Of a stretch of DNA of 49,574 nt, positions 15,073-23,179 are shown piece after piece. The stretch is taken from assembly GCA_050951605.1 (NCBI GenBank), contig JBMNJJ010000008.1, forward strand, positions 1 through 49,574. Reading direction: 5' to 3'. Below the pieces are notes generated by a model. The model saw only the letters and a list, made by a program, of their open reading frames with translations. It searched no databases and was not told the origin of the DNA. Position 1 is the first letter of the stretch, and each line of letters begins with the position of its first letter. The DNA comes from DUTS01 sp050951605. Its GTDB lineage: Bacteria > Bacillota > Peptococcia > DRI-13 > DTU073. The position numbers were made by a program, and so were the translations under genes.

Positions 15073-15861
15073 ATGAATGTTAGGTTATCGGAAATGAATT
15101 TACCTCGTTTCCCTTTGTTAAAAGATGAAGAAATGATCGAGTTATTACAAAAAGTGCAAAAAGGTGACGAGGAAGCGAGAGAAAAATTAATTAATTACAA
15201 TTTGCGACTTGTTTTCAGTTTGGTACAAAGATTTTCTAATCGAGGTTATGAATCGGAAGACCTTTTTCAAATTGGAACAATTGGCTTAATTAAAGCTATT
15301 GATAAATTTGATTTATCATATAATGTAAAATTCTCTACTTATGCTGTACCAATGATTATTGGAGAAATCAGAAGGTTTTTGCGAGATGATAGCCCCATTA
15401 AAATAAGTCGCTCTTTAAAGGAAAATGCTTACCGCATTAATAAAACTAGAGAGACTTTGACTAAGCAATTAGGAAGGGAGCCCACCTTACAGGAAATCGC
15501 TGCAGAAATAGATATTCCTATGGAGGAAATTATCACTAGTTTAGAAGCAATGCAACTGCCAACCTCCATTTACGAAACATTATACCAGGATGACGGTGAC
15601 CCTATTTATGTTCTTGATCAATTAAGTAGTACAACAGAAGATGAGGCGTGGTTTGAGAAGATCGCTTTTAAAGAAATTCTTTATAAATTGCCGGATAAAG
15701 AAAGAGATATTCTGATAATGCGCTTTATTCAAGATAAAACGCAAACAGAAATTGCTAATATCATAGGACTTTCACAAGTTCAAGTATCTCGCTTAGAAAG
15801 GCAGGCTTTAAAAAAGTTTAAATATCATCTAGAAAAAGACGTTAACGAAACAGGGACTTAA
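15073..15861 (+). CDS. sigF: RNA polymerase sigma-F factor
   Basis: This is a sporulation sigma factor of the SigF/SigG group, 262 residues. Region 2 is seen in NYNLRLVFSLVQRFSNRGYE and DLFQIGTIGLIKAIDKFD, region 3 in GREPTLQEIAAEIDI, and the region 4 helix-turn-helix in KTQTEIANIIGLSQVQVSRL. It directs the first forespore-specific transcription and is held in check by the two preceding products. The start at 15073 follows GAGGGAG. The end of the gene lies inside its own terminator. Confidence 0.96.
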   Translation: MNVRLSEMNLPRFPLLKDEEMIELLQKVQKGDEEAREKLINYNLRLVFSLVQRFSNRGYESEDLFQIGTIGLIKAIDKFDLSYNVKFSTYAVPMIIGEIRRFLRDDSPIKISRSLKENAYRINKTRETLTKQLGREPTLQEIAAEIDIPMEEIITSLEAMQLPTSIYETLYQDDGDPIYVLDQLSSTTEDEAWFEKIAFKEILYKLPDKERDILIMRFIQDKTQTEIANIIGLSQVQVSRLERQALKKFKYHLEKDVNETGT

Positions 15862-15879
15862 AACCCTGTTTATTTTTTT
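15848..15879 (+). terminator. Rho-independent terminator overlapping the end of sigF
   Basis: AAACAGGG (15848-15855) pairs with CCCTGTTT (15864-15871) around an 8-base loop, followed by a T-rich run. The sigF stop codon is inside the loop side of the structure. Confidence 0.85.
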
Positions 15880-15965
15880 GTGTAGAGGTAAAGAATATTA
15901 GTGAGCAAGTTTTTTGTAATATTACCAGTTATGTAAAAAAACAAGCAGATAGGAGGTTAATAAAA

Positions 15966-16616
15966 CTGAAAGAAGATGAGATTCGGCAAAATATAAAGAA
16001 AAGAGAAGAAGTGATTTCTCGTAATGTTTTGTTAGCAGAACAAGAGATGACTAAGCAACAAGAAAAGTTGCAAAAAGAACATCAAAAGGTACTTTACTGG
16101 GAAGTACAGGCTTCGGGGGAAGAGAGAAAAAAATTTGCTAACTTACGTCAGGAAATTGAAAGACAGCAACTACGAATTACAAAACCGCAACAAAGAGCTT
16201 ATCAAAGTACAGCTTTAAAATTTGTCCCACCCCAGACTGTAGTTAAAAACACGATCATGGCATTTCTAGTTGGTGGTGCGATTTGTTTAATGGGGCAAGT
16301 TATTAAAAATATTTTTTTACAAAGTGGTTTAGCAGACAAAGAAGCCTCTGCGGCTACTTCCTCAATGCTAATATTTTTAGGAGCTTTTTTTACGGGCATT
16401 GGATATTACGATAAATTAGGAAAGGTAGCCGGAGCAGGGTCAATTGTACCGATCACGGGTTTCGCCAATTCTATTGTTTCTTCCGGTTTAGAATTTAAAA
16501 GAGAAGGGTATATCTATGGTGTAGGAGCTCATCTTTTTACTGTAGCCGGTCCGGTACTTGCTTATGGGACAATGATTTCAATTTTAGTGGGATTAGTTTA
16601 TTATTTTGCGAAGTAG
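15966..16616 (+). CDS. spoVAC: Stage V sporulation protein AC with a coiled-coil N-terminal extension
   Basis: The C-terminal 140 residues are SpoVAC: KNTIMAFLVGGAICLMGQ, IFLGAFFTGIGYYDKLGK, GAGSIVPITGFANSIVSSG and a last span near LAYGTMISILVGLVYYF. SpoVAC is a channel component for Ca-dipicolinate passage through the inner spore membrane. The first 75 or so residues are instead highly charged and helical (LAEQEMTKQQEKLQKEHQKV), a likely coiled coil absent from the 150-residue Bacillus protein. The best start seems to be CTG 15966, nine bases after AGGAGG (15951-15956). GTG 16011 is in frame but has no binding site. spoVAD follows by eight bases. Confidence 0.88.
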   Translation: MKEDEIRQNIKKREEVISRNVLLAEQEMTKQQEKLQKEHQKVLYWEVQASGEERKKFANLRQEIERQQLRITKPQQRAYQSTALKFVPPQTVVKNTIMAFLVGGAICLMGQVIKNIFLQSGLADKEASAATSSMLIFLGAFFTGIGYYDKLGKVAGAGSIVPITGFANSIVSSGLEFKREGYIYGVGAHLFTVAGPVLAYGTMISILVGLVYYFAK

Positions 16617-16624
16617 GGAGAGAG

Positions 16625-17638
16625 ATGGCACAAAAAAAAATAGGGAAACAGACTTTTCAGTTTTCTTCAGTTCCCGTAATAACTTCTTGGGCATCTGTGG
16701 TTGGACCTAAGGAAGGAGAGGGCCCTTTTGGTGATAAATATGACTTAGTTTTAACTGATTCTTTAGCCGGAGAAAAGACATGGGAAAAAGCAGAACAAAA
16801 AATGATGCAGTATTCCATAGAATTAGCTTTAGAAAAACGAGGATTATTACCAAAGGACTTAGACCTTTATTTAGCAGGTGATTTATTAAATCAAATTATT
16901 TGTGCCAATTTTACGGCGCGATTTTTAAACACGCCTTTTATAGGTTTATACGGGGCTTGTTCTACATTAGCCCAAGGTCTGTGTGTAGCCGGAATATTAT
17001 TAGAAGGTGGTTTTGCCGAGAAAATTGGCGTTTCGGCGAGTAGTCATCATAATACTGCGGAAAGACAGTTTCGTACACCTACTGAATTAGGAGATCAGCG
17101 TCCTTTAACTGCACAATGGACTGTTTCCGGTAGTGCTTCTTTTATCTTAGAAAGAATAAGTACGGGAATTATGTTAACACATGCGACAGTCGGAAAAATA
17201 AATGATTTAGGGATTAGTAATGCCCAAGATTTAGGTTCTGCTATGGCTCCGGCAGCTTGTGATACAATCAAAACACATTTGGAGGACTTAGGAAGAAGTG
17301 AGAATGATTATGATTTAATAGTTACAGGAGACCTCGGATTTTTAGGCAGTAATATTTTGACGGAATTATTAAAACAAAAAGGTATTTCTTCTGAGAAACT
17401 TTATGATTGTGGGAAAACGGTTTACAGTCCTAATCAGGATACCCATGCGGGAGGAAGTGGTTGCGGGTGTTCTGCTGTAGTATTGGCGGCTCATTTGATA
17501 GAGTGTCTTCAAACAAGGCTTTATCAGCGAATTTTGTTTGTGGGGACTGGGGCTCTTTTAAGTCAGATTAGTGCTTTTCAGGGAGAAAGTATTCCTTGTA
17601 TTGCTCATGCTGTTGTTTTAGAAGCAGGGGAGAGGTGA
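16625..17638 (+). CDS. spoVAD: Stage V sporulation protein AD
   Basis: This 337-residue protein has a thiolase-like fold, with LYGACSTLAQGLCVAG in the position of the thiolase cysteine segment and the SpoVAD signature SSHHNTAERQFRTPTELGDQ. SpoVAD binds dipicolinic acid and is essential for its uptake into the forespore. Only eight bases separate it from spoVAC, and spoVAE begins six bases after its stop, so the three form one operon. GGGAGAGAG lies just before the ATG. Confidence 0.95.
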   Translation: MAQKKIGKQTFQFSSVPVITSWASVVGPKEGEGPFGDKYDLVLTDSLAGEKTWEKAEQKMMQYSIELALEKRGLLPKDLDLYLAGDLLNQIICANFTARFLNTPFIGLYGACSTLAQGLCVAGILLEGGFAEKIGVSASSHHNTAERQFRTPTELGDQRPLTAQWTVSGSASFILERISTGIMLTHATVGKINDLGISNAQDLGSAMAPAACDTIKTHLEDLGRSENDYDLIVTGDLGFLGSNILTELLKQKGISSEKLYDCGKTVYSPNQDTHAGGSGCGCSAVVLAAHLIECLQTRLYQRILFVGTGALLSQISAFQGESIPCIAHAVVLEAGER

Positions 17639-17643
17639 ATGCA

Positions 17644-18000
17644 ATGGAATTGATAAAAGCATTTGTTTTAGGAGGATTACTTTGTGCAATTGGACAGCTT
17701 TTAATAGATTTAACACCTTTTAATATTACACCAGGACATATTTTGGTAGGATATGTTACGAGTGGTGTTGTCTTAAGTTTTTTTGGTTTATATCAGCCTC
17801 TTGTTGACTGGGGTGGTGCAGGGGCAACTGTACCCTTATCGGGATTTGGACATTCACTAGCTCAAGGTGCTATAGAAGGGGTAAAAACTCGAGGCTTGTT
17901 GGGAGCTTTAGGAGGCGGTTTAGAAGCTACTTCTATTGGTATTGCGGCGGCAATAGTTTTTGGACTTGTTGTAGCCACTTTTACTCAACCTAAAGGTTAG
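17644..18000 (+). CDS. spoVAE: Stage V sporulation protein AE
   Basis: The product is a 118-residue membrane protein with the SpoVAE pattern: IKAFVLGGLLCAIGQLLIDL, ILVGYVTSGVVLSFFGLYQP, GAGATVPLSGFGHSLAQGAI and a last span IGIAAAIVFGLVVATF. It resembles SpoVAC, as expected for paired channel subunits. ATG 17644 follows GGGGAGAGG, which overlaps the end of spoVAD. Clostridia commonly keep just spoVAC, spoVAD and spoVAE, as here; no spoVAA, AB or AF is visible. Confidence 0.94.
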   Translation: MELIKAFVLGGLLCAIGQLLIDLTPFNITPGHILVGYVTSGVVLSFFGLYQPLVDWGGAGATVPLSGFGHSLAQGAIEGVKTRGLLGALGGGLEATSIGIAAAIVFGLVVATFTQPKG

Positions 18001-18017
18001 AAAGGGGTTGCGAAAAA

Positions 18018-18110
18018 TTGAAAGAAGAAGGGGAGATTCAAAAGTTAGTAATTAGAAAATTAAGAGTTATAAAGTTGAAAATTAAGAAACTGAAAATTAA
18101 AAGATTATAA
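18018..18110 (+). CDS. Possible 30-residue cationic peptide downstream of spoVAE
   Basis: A TTG at 18018-18020 is preceded by AAAGGGG at ten bases and opens a frame of 31 codons including TAA at 18108. The product starts MKEEGEIQKLVIRKL and continues with alternating Lys/Arg and Leu/Ile/Val (VIKLKIKKLKIKRL). It begins 17 bp after spoVAE. The DNA beneath is a degenerate repeat, so the open frame may be accidental. I know no homologue. Confidence 0.25.
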   Translation: MKEEGEIQKLVIRKLRVIKLKIKKLKIKRL

Positions 18111-18115
18111 TTTAG
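18042..18115. repeat. Degenerate A-rich short direct repeats
   Basis: GAAAATTAAGA recurs three times with small changes (near 18055, 18077 and 18092), interspersed with AGTTATAAAGTTG-like spacers. It looks like a decayed simple-sequence array between spoVAE and the next gene. Confidence 0.5.
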
Positions 18116-18139
18116 AAGTCTTGGAAGGGAGAATTAGTT

Positions 18140-19159
18140 TTGAGTTGGAAAATTGGATTACCGCGAGCGTTATTTTATCATACTTATTTCCCATTATGGT
18201 CAACTTTTTTCGAGGCTTTGGGTGTTGAAGTATTGGTTTCTCCACAAACAAACAAAGTTATTCTAGATCAGGGGGTAAAAAGTGTCGTCGATGAAACTTG
18301 TTTGCCGGTAAAAGTTTTTTTTGGTCATGTAGCTACTTTATGTGAAGCTGAAATTGATTTTTTATTTGTACCACGGTTAATTAGTGTAGAAAAAAAGGCG
18401 TATATTTGTCCTAAATTTATGGGTCTTCCGGATATGTTAAGGGCAAGTAAAATAAAACATCCTCCTTTAATCAAGCCGGTGATCAATAAAGTCAAATCCT
18501 CTAATATTAATAGTTTTTTATGGGACTGTGCTAGCCCTTTTACCGGTAAGTGGCCGAAAATAAAAAAAGCTTGGCAAGAAGCTAAGCAGGAACAAGACAA
18601 GTATGAGCAGAAGTTAGTGAGAGAAAACGATAATGATAATCACTTAAATATTCTTATTTTAGGACATGACTATAACCTATATGATCATTATCTTAATATG
18701 GGTTTGTGGGAAATGTTACAAAATTTGGGTTGCTCAATCACAACACCGGCTCAGATTTCTAAAGAAGAAAGAGATCATCAATTAAAAAAGTTTCCTAAAT
18801 CAATTTTTTGGACTTATGGTCGAAATTTATTAGGTTCTGTGTACAGTTTTATGCAGAAACCGGGGATAAAAGGTGTAATTATTCTTTCATCATTTGGTTG
18901 TGGTATTGACTCTTTTATAGATAATTTGATAATTAGGCGCCTAATTGAACATAAGATTCCTTATTTAAATGTAATTTTAGATGAACATACTGGGGAAGGC
19001 GGTCTTTTAACAAGAGTGGAAGCTTTTGTAGATATTATTCGTTGGAGGAGGGATTATCATCAAAATTACTTTTCCCCACATGGGTACAATGTGGGTAGCT
19101 GTGAAAGGAATGTTAGAATACATGGGGTTGGATGTGATTGTACCACCACCTCCCACTAG
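18140..19159 (+). CDS. CoA-activase-related protein (COG3580 / DUF2229 type)
   Basis: The start (KIGLPRALFYHTYFPLWSTF), the segment VVDETCLPVKVFFGHV and the closing ILSSFGCGIDSF and YLNVILDEHTGEGGLLTRVE place this protein with the group related to activases of 2-hydroxyacyl-CoA dehydratases. Conserved cysteines may hold an Fe-S cluster; the true reaction of these stand-alone proteins is not established to my knowledge. TTG 18140 follows GGGAG by eight bases. The family normally ends shortly after the VEAF segment. Here the frame runs on for about 40 more codons that overlap the start of the next gene, a tail that looks non-conserved. Confidence 0.75.
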   Translation: MSWKIGLPRALFYHTYFPLWSTFFEALGVEVLVSPQTNKVILDQGVKSVVDETCLPVKVFFGHVATLCEAEIDFLFVPRLISVEKKAYICPKFMGLPDMLRASKIKHPPLIKPVINKVKSSNINSFLWDCASPFTGKWPKIKKAWQEAKQEQDKYEQKLVRENDNDNHLNILILGHDYNLYDHYLNMGLWEMLQNLGCSITTPAQISKEERDHQLKKFPKSIFWTYGRNLLGSVYSFMQKPGIKGVIILSSFGCGIDSFIDNLIIRRLIEHKIPYLNVILDEHTGEGGLLTRVEAFVDIIRWRRDYHQNYFSPHGYNVGSCERNVRIHGVGCDCTTTSH

Positions 19160-20171
19160 AGAAACTTTAACTTTAGGTGTACAGCATTCTCCTGAATTTG
19201 CTTGTCTTCCTTTAAAAATAAGTATTGGTAATTTTATTGAAGCTCAAAAATTAGGTGCCGATACTTTTATGATGGTGGGCGGTTCAGGACCTTGCCGTTT
19301 TGGTTTATATGCTCAATTAGAAAAAGAAATTTTACAAGATTTAGGGTTTAATTATAATTCTCTGATTATAGAACCTCCTGACACAGGATATTGGCAATTT
19401 ATTAGACGAGTAAAAAAAGCGGTAGGTCCTATTTCTTGGTGGAAAATTATTCAGGGGATTCGCTTAGGGTATAAAAAAGCAATAATAGTGGATCATTTAG
19501 AAAAAATTGTGCAGGAAATTAGACCAAGAGAAGAGGTTAAAGGTACGGCGGATAAGATTTTTCAAAATGCCTTACCGATGATTGCTGATACGCAAAATCT
19601 TCATGAAGTGGAAGAAGTGTTTGGCTTAACGAGGGAAAAGTTATTGCATATACCGAGAGATGAACATACCGATGTGCTTAAAATCGGGTTAGTAGGGGAA
19701 ATTTATACATTATTAGAACCTTTTGCTAGTATGGAAATAGAAAAAAGATTAGGATATATGGGTGTATATGTGCGTAGGTCACTTTATTTAAGTGAGTGGA
19801 TCAATGACCATCTTCTTTCCCCACCGTTTTTTAAAGCAAAAGGTAAAGATTATCGAGGTTATGCTAGACCTTTTTTGAATCATTTTGTGGGTGGACATGG
19901 CATGGAAAGTATTGGGGCAGGAGTTGTTTTTGCTAAACAAGGTTATGATGGGATTGTTCAGGTAGCTCCTTTAACTTGTATGCCAGAAATAGTGGCACAT
20001 AATATTTTCCCTCAAGTTAGCGAAAAATGTGGGATTCCTGTTTTAAATATTTATGTAGATGAACAAACGGGTGAAGCGGGATTAGAAACTCGGCTGGAAG
20101 CATTTATTGAATTATTAGAGGCGAAAAGGCGTACCTTGACCGAGAAAAAACAATATGTTACCATACCTTAA
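19059..20171 (+). CDS. CoA-activase-related protein (COG3581 type), partner of the preceding gene
   Basis: It shares the build of its neighbour's family, with conserved cysteines in SPEFACLPLKISIGN, GGSGPCRFGLYAQL and APLTCMPEIVAHNI, and ends NIYVDEQTGEAGLETRLEAF. The family N-terminus is of the form MKITFPHMG. Here that sequence is encoded, but with ATC at 19059 in place of ATG, seven bases after AGGAGG (19046-19051). No ATG, GTG or TTG lies between the in-frame TAG (19029) and ATG 19080, which would drop the conserved start. The product is 370 residues from 19059. It overlaps the preceding gene by about 100 bp and is probably coupled to it. Substrate unknown. Confidence 0.75.
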   Translation: MKITFPHMGTMWVAVKGMLEYMGLDVIVPPPPTRETLTLGVQHSPEFACLPLKISIGNFIEAQKLGADTFMMVGGSGPCRFGLYAQLEKEILQDLGFNYNSLIIEPPDTGYWQFIRRVKKAVGPISWWKIIQGIRLGYKKAIIVDHLEKIVQEIRPREEVKGTADKIFQNALPMIADTQNLHEVEEVFGLTREKLLHIPRDEHTDVLKIGLVGEIYTLLEPFASMEIEKRLGYMGVYVRRSLYLSEWINDHLLSPPFFKAKGKDYRGYARPFLNHFVGGHGMESIGAGVVFAKQGYDGIVQVAPLTCMPEIVAHNIFPQVSEKCGIPVLNIYVDEQTGEAGLETRLEAFIELLEAKRRTLTEKKQYVTIP

Positions 20172-20185
20172 GATTGTTGTATAAT
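20158..20185 (+). promoter_or_regulatory. Possible sigma-A promoter of lysA
   Basis: TATAAT at 20180-20185 is perfect. TTACCA at 20158-20163, 16 bp upstream, matches four of six -35 positions. It lies at the very end of the preceding gene, 37 bp before the lysA start. Confidence 0.5.
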
Positions 20186-20221
20186 GGAAGGAGAGTTTAG
20201 ACAAACGAGGAGTGAAGGTAA

Positions 20222-21538
20222 ATGAAGTTACAAGGAACAATGACTATAAATCAACAAGGTCATTTATGTATTGGTGGATGTGATACGGTTGAACTAGTAG
20301 AAAAATTTGGGACGCCACTTTATGTGATGGATGAAGACCATTTACGTCAAATCTGTCGGGAATATTATCAGTCATTTATTGCTCCATATCCGGAAAACAA
20401 AGTGCTCTATGCTAGTAAAGCTTTTCTGACAAAGGCGATGGTTAAAATAATTCATCAGGAGAAACTAGGTTTAGACGTAGTTTCAGGTGGAGAATTATAT
20501 ACTGCAATTCAAGCTGGTTTCCCGGCAGAACAGATTTATTTTCATGGCAATAATAAATCAATAGAAGAAATTGAATATGCTCTTGATTGTAAAATAGGTC
20601 GTTTTGTGGTGGATAATTTTTATGAATTAGAACTTTTGCATAACTTGTGTAAAAATCGAAGGATGAAGGCTAAAATTTTACTTAGGCTCACACCCGGTAT
20701 TGAGGCTTCCACGCATGAATATATTCGTACAGGGCAAATTGATTCTAAATTTGGGATGGCGATAGCGACCGGACAGGCTTTAGAAATTGTGAAAAAGGCA
20801 CTTTCTTTAGAAAATGTTGATTTAAAAGGTATTCATTGTCATATTGGTTCACAAATTTTTGAAATTGCCTCTTTTCGTCATGCTGCCGAGGTAATGATGG
20901 AATTTTTAAAGAAAATAAAAGAAGAAACAGGGCAAGAGTTGGCAGAATTAAACCTTGGTGGTGGGTTTGGTATTTATTATCAAGAAGGAGATAGCCCTGC
21001 TCCAATTAGTAGGTTTGCTAAGGTTATTATGGAAACTATCGAAGTGAAAGCTAGAGAATTACAAATTAATTCTCCTCAAGTAATTGTGGAGCCGGGTCGT
21101 TCTATTGTTGGAACTGTAGGGACTACTCTTTATACAATTGGTTCGATTAAGCAGATTCCCGATATTCGTACTTATGTTGCGGTTGATGGAGGAATGGGTG
21201 ATAATCCGCGTCCTGCTCTTTATCAAGCAAAATATGAGGCGGCTGTAGCTAACAAAATGCAAATAGAGGCCACAGAAATAGTTTCGATTACGGGAAAATG
21301 TTGTGAATCAGGAGATATGTTAATTTGGGATCTCAAGCTTCCTTCTTTGAATAGTGGAGATATTTTGGCTATTTCTTGTACAGGAGCTTATAATTATTCC
21401 ATGTCTAGTAATTATAATCGTCTGCCTAGGCCAGCTGTAGTTTTAGTTAAACAAGGACAAGCTGATCTAATTGTAGCGAGAGAAACATATCAAGATTTAG
21501 TTCGGAATGATCTTATTCCGGCAAGATTAAATGATTAA
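20222..21538 (+). CDS. lysA: Diaminopimelate decarboxylase
   Basis: This is a fold-type III PLP enzyme of 438 residues. The PLP lysine is in LYASKAFLTKAM, the phosphate-binding glycines in LNLGGGFGIYY, and the active-site cysteine in TGKCCESGDML; EPGRSIVGTVG is also typical. It makes L-lysine from meso-diaminopimelate. Since diaminopimelate also feeds peptidoglycan and dipicolinate synthesis, the spot next to spoVA is suggestive. It has its own promoter candidate and a strong terminator, so it looks like a single-gene unit. Confidence 0.95.
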   Translation: MKLQGTMTINQQGHLCIGGCDTVELVEKFGTPLYVMDEDHLRQICREYYQSFIAPYPENKVLYASKAFLTKAMVKIIHQEKLGLDVVSGGELYTAIQAGFPAEQIYFHGNNKSIEEIEYALDCKIGRFVVDNFYELELLHNLCKNRRMKAKILLRLTPGIEASTHEYIRTGQIDSKFGMAIATGQALEIVKKALSLENVDLKGIHCHIGSQIFEIASFRHAAEVMMEFLKKIKEETGQELAELNLGGGFGIYYQEGDSPAPISRFAKVIMETIEVKARELQINSPQVIVEPGRSIVGTVGTTLYTIGSIKQIPDIRTYVAVDGGMGDNPRPALYQAKYEAAVANKMQIEATEIVSITGKCCESGDMLIWDLKLPSLNSGDILAISCTGAYNYSMSSNYNRLPRPAVVLVKQGQADLIVARETYQDLVRNDLIPARLND

Positions 21539-21565
21539 ACGATTAAGCACAGTACCTTTTGAGTT

Positions 21566-21613
21566 AAAAATGTCGGAACTAGTTAAGTTAAAGACCGACA
21601 TTTTTATTTTTTT
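21566..21613 (+). terminator. Rho-independent terminator after lysA
   Basis: AAAAATGTCGG (21566-21576) pairs perfectly with CCGACATTTTT (21595-21605), followed by ATTTTTTTA. The loop is 18 nt. Confidence 0.9.
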
Positions 21614-21691
21614 ACTAGCTTATTTAAAGAAAGTAAAATACAATAGGTGATGTAAAGAAAAAGGGAGCACGTTTAAGGGAGAGATTAAATT

Positions 21692-21889
21692 ATGCATAAT
21701 AAAACAAAATTTTTTTTGTTAATTATGGTTGTTTTAGTACTCGTTATTGTTGTCCCAGCATTAATTAATCTCTTTATTAAAAATTATACTGTTAATTTTA
21801 TTCTAAGAAGCTTGTTAGCGTTTTTCGTGATTTATTTAGTTTTGGAGATAATTGACCAGTTCAGAAAGTTTAAAGAGAAAAAGGTTTAA
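21692..21889 (+). CDS. Small two-span membrane protein, unknown
   Basis: The 65-residue product has two hydrophobic segments (FFLLIMVVLVLVIVVPALI and ILRSLLAFFVIYLVLEII) separated by a short loop, and a basic C-terminal tail (FRKFKEKKV), so both ends are probably cytoplasmic. AAGGGAGAG precedes the ATG. I know no family. It lies between the lysA terminator and cca and is not clearly tied to either. Confidence 0.65.
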   Translation: MHNKTKFFLLIMVVLVLVIVVPALINLFIKNYTVNFILRSLLAFFVIYLVLEIIDQFRKFKEKKV

Positions 21890-21943
21890 GTTAGATTGAT
21901 TATGGTATAATAAGACAAATTCATTAGATGGGTTTTAATAAAA

Positions 21944-23179
21944 ATGAGTAGTGTCAACTTACCGGAAAATTTATTTATACCTTGGCTTCGCCAAGGGAAA
22001 GGGAAAAAACCGCTTTTTCTTGTAGGTGGTTCTGTGCGTGATTTTTTATTACAGAGAGAGTTTAAAGACTATGACTTTCTTTTAGAAGGGGATTGTTTTT
22101 CTTTTGTCTCTAGATTAAAAGAAAACATTGGTGGGAAAGTTATTTTTAATAGACGTTTGCTCACAGCGACCCTTAAAACAAGCGGAATAACTCTCGATTT
22201 TACCACAGCCCGAAAAGAGCATTATTCCCGACCTGGGGCCTTACCACAAGTTGTTCCTACAACTTGGCAAGAAGATTTAAAAAGAAGAGACTTTACAATT
22301 AATACACTAGTCATACCTTTTTTAGAAGAAGGTTGGGGAAAAGTTATTGACCTATTAGGAGGAAAGGAAGATTTAGAACATGGTTTAATTCGTGTTTTAC
22401 ATGAACAAAGTTTTTGTGATGATCCGACTCGAATCTTGCGAGCTATTCGTTATCGAAATCGTTTAAATTTTTCTTTGGAGAAAAGAACTTTACAATGTTT
22501 AAAACAAAGTTGGTCTTATTTACAAAATGTTTCATCTCGACGAAGGTTAAAAGAATGGCAACTTCTCTGTGCAGAAGAAGATGTAATGAAAAATATTGAG
22601 GATATTTTTGTTTTAGGTGGTTGGTCTTATTTTATGGGTGGACTTTCTTTCCAGCAGGGTTTATGGAAAGAGCAAAGTGCATTAATAGGCAAAGATAATT
22701 TTCCGCAAGGCTTACGTCCCTGGTATTTGTATTTATTAGTTTTTTTAGCTAGAGAACCGGATAAACTTGATCATATTTCTACATATTGGGGACTTTATCC
22801 ACAAGAAAAAAAAGGACTAAAACAAACATTGATTTTATTGTCAAAGCGAAATCAGTTAAAGGAACTTAAATGGCGGCAACTTTTAGCAAAATTAAAAGAA
22901 TTACCTCCGGAAGGGGCTTATTATTTTTTTCAGCAAAGTCCTAGTTGGGGAGAGAGCTGGGAGTCTTTTTATCATGAAATCTTGGCTAATAAAATGCCCA
23001 TACAAGGTAGGGACCTTCTTCATTTAGGGCTTAAACCAGGTCCTGAAGTGGGCAGATTACTGAGATGCTTAGAAGAATATTATCAAGAGAATTTATTTCA
23101 TACGAAAAAAGAAGGCATAAAATTGGCTAAGAGGTTAGTAAAGGAGGAGTTTAATGAGTTTACAAGGAATGATTATTAG
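21944..23179 (+). CDS. CCA tRNA nucleotidyltransferase / poly(A) polymerase family protein
   Basis: The class II nucleotidyltransferase head is clear: LFLVGGSVRDFLL with the GG-x-VRD motif, DYDFLLEGD with the catalytic acidic pair, RRDFTINTLVIPF and DDPTRILRAIRYRNRL. These enzymes add or repair the 3' CCA of tRNA, and close relatives add poly(A); the two cannot be told apart by eye. The C-terminal half is divergent and has no HD domain that I can see. It is 411 residues long and overlaps the next gene by 26 bp, so translation is coupled. The start lacks a strong binding site. Confidence 0.85.
   Translation: MSSVNLPENLFIPWLRQGKGKKPLFLVGGSVRDFLLQREFKDYDFLLEGDCFSFVSRLKENIGGKVIFNRRLLTATLKTSGITLDFTTARKEHYSRPGALPQVVPTTWQEDLKRRDFTINTLVIPFLEEGWGKVIDLLGGKEDLEHGLIRVLHEQSFCDDPTRILRAIRYRNRLNFSLEKRTLQCLKQSWSYLQNVSSRRRLKEWQLLCAEEDVMKNIEDIFVLGGWSYFMGGLSFQQGLWKEQSALIGKDNFPQGLRPWYLYLLVFLAREPDKLDHISTYWGLYPQEKKGLKQTLILLSKRNQLKELKWRQLLAKLKELPPEGAYYFFQQSPSWGESWESFYHEILANKMPIQGRDLLHLGLKPGPEVGRLLRCLEEYYQENLFHTKKEGIKLAKRLVKEEFNEFTRNDY

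Noticed and set aside
15880..15950. Possible sigma-G promoter before spoVAC (GAATA ... AATATTA)
   Set aside because: Spacing of 20 bp and a mismatch in the -10 make it too weak to list, although spoVA is sigma-G dependent in Bacillus.
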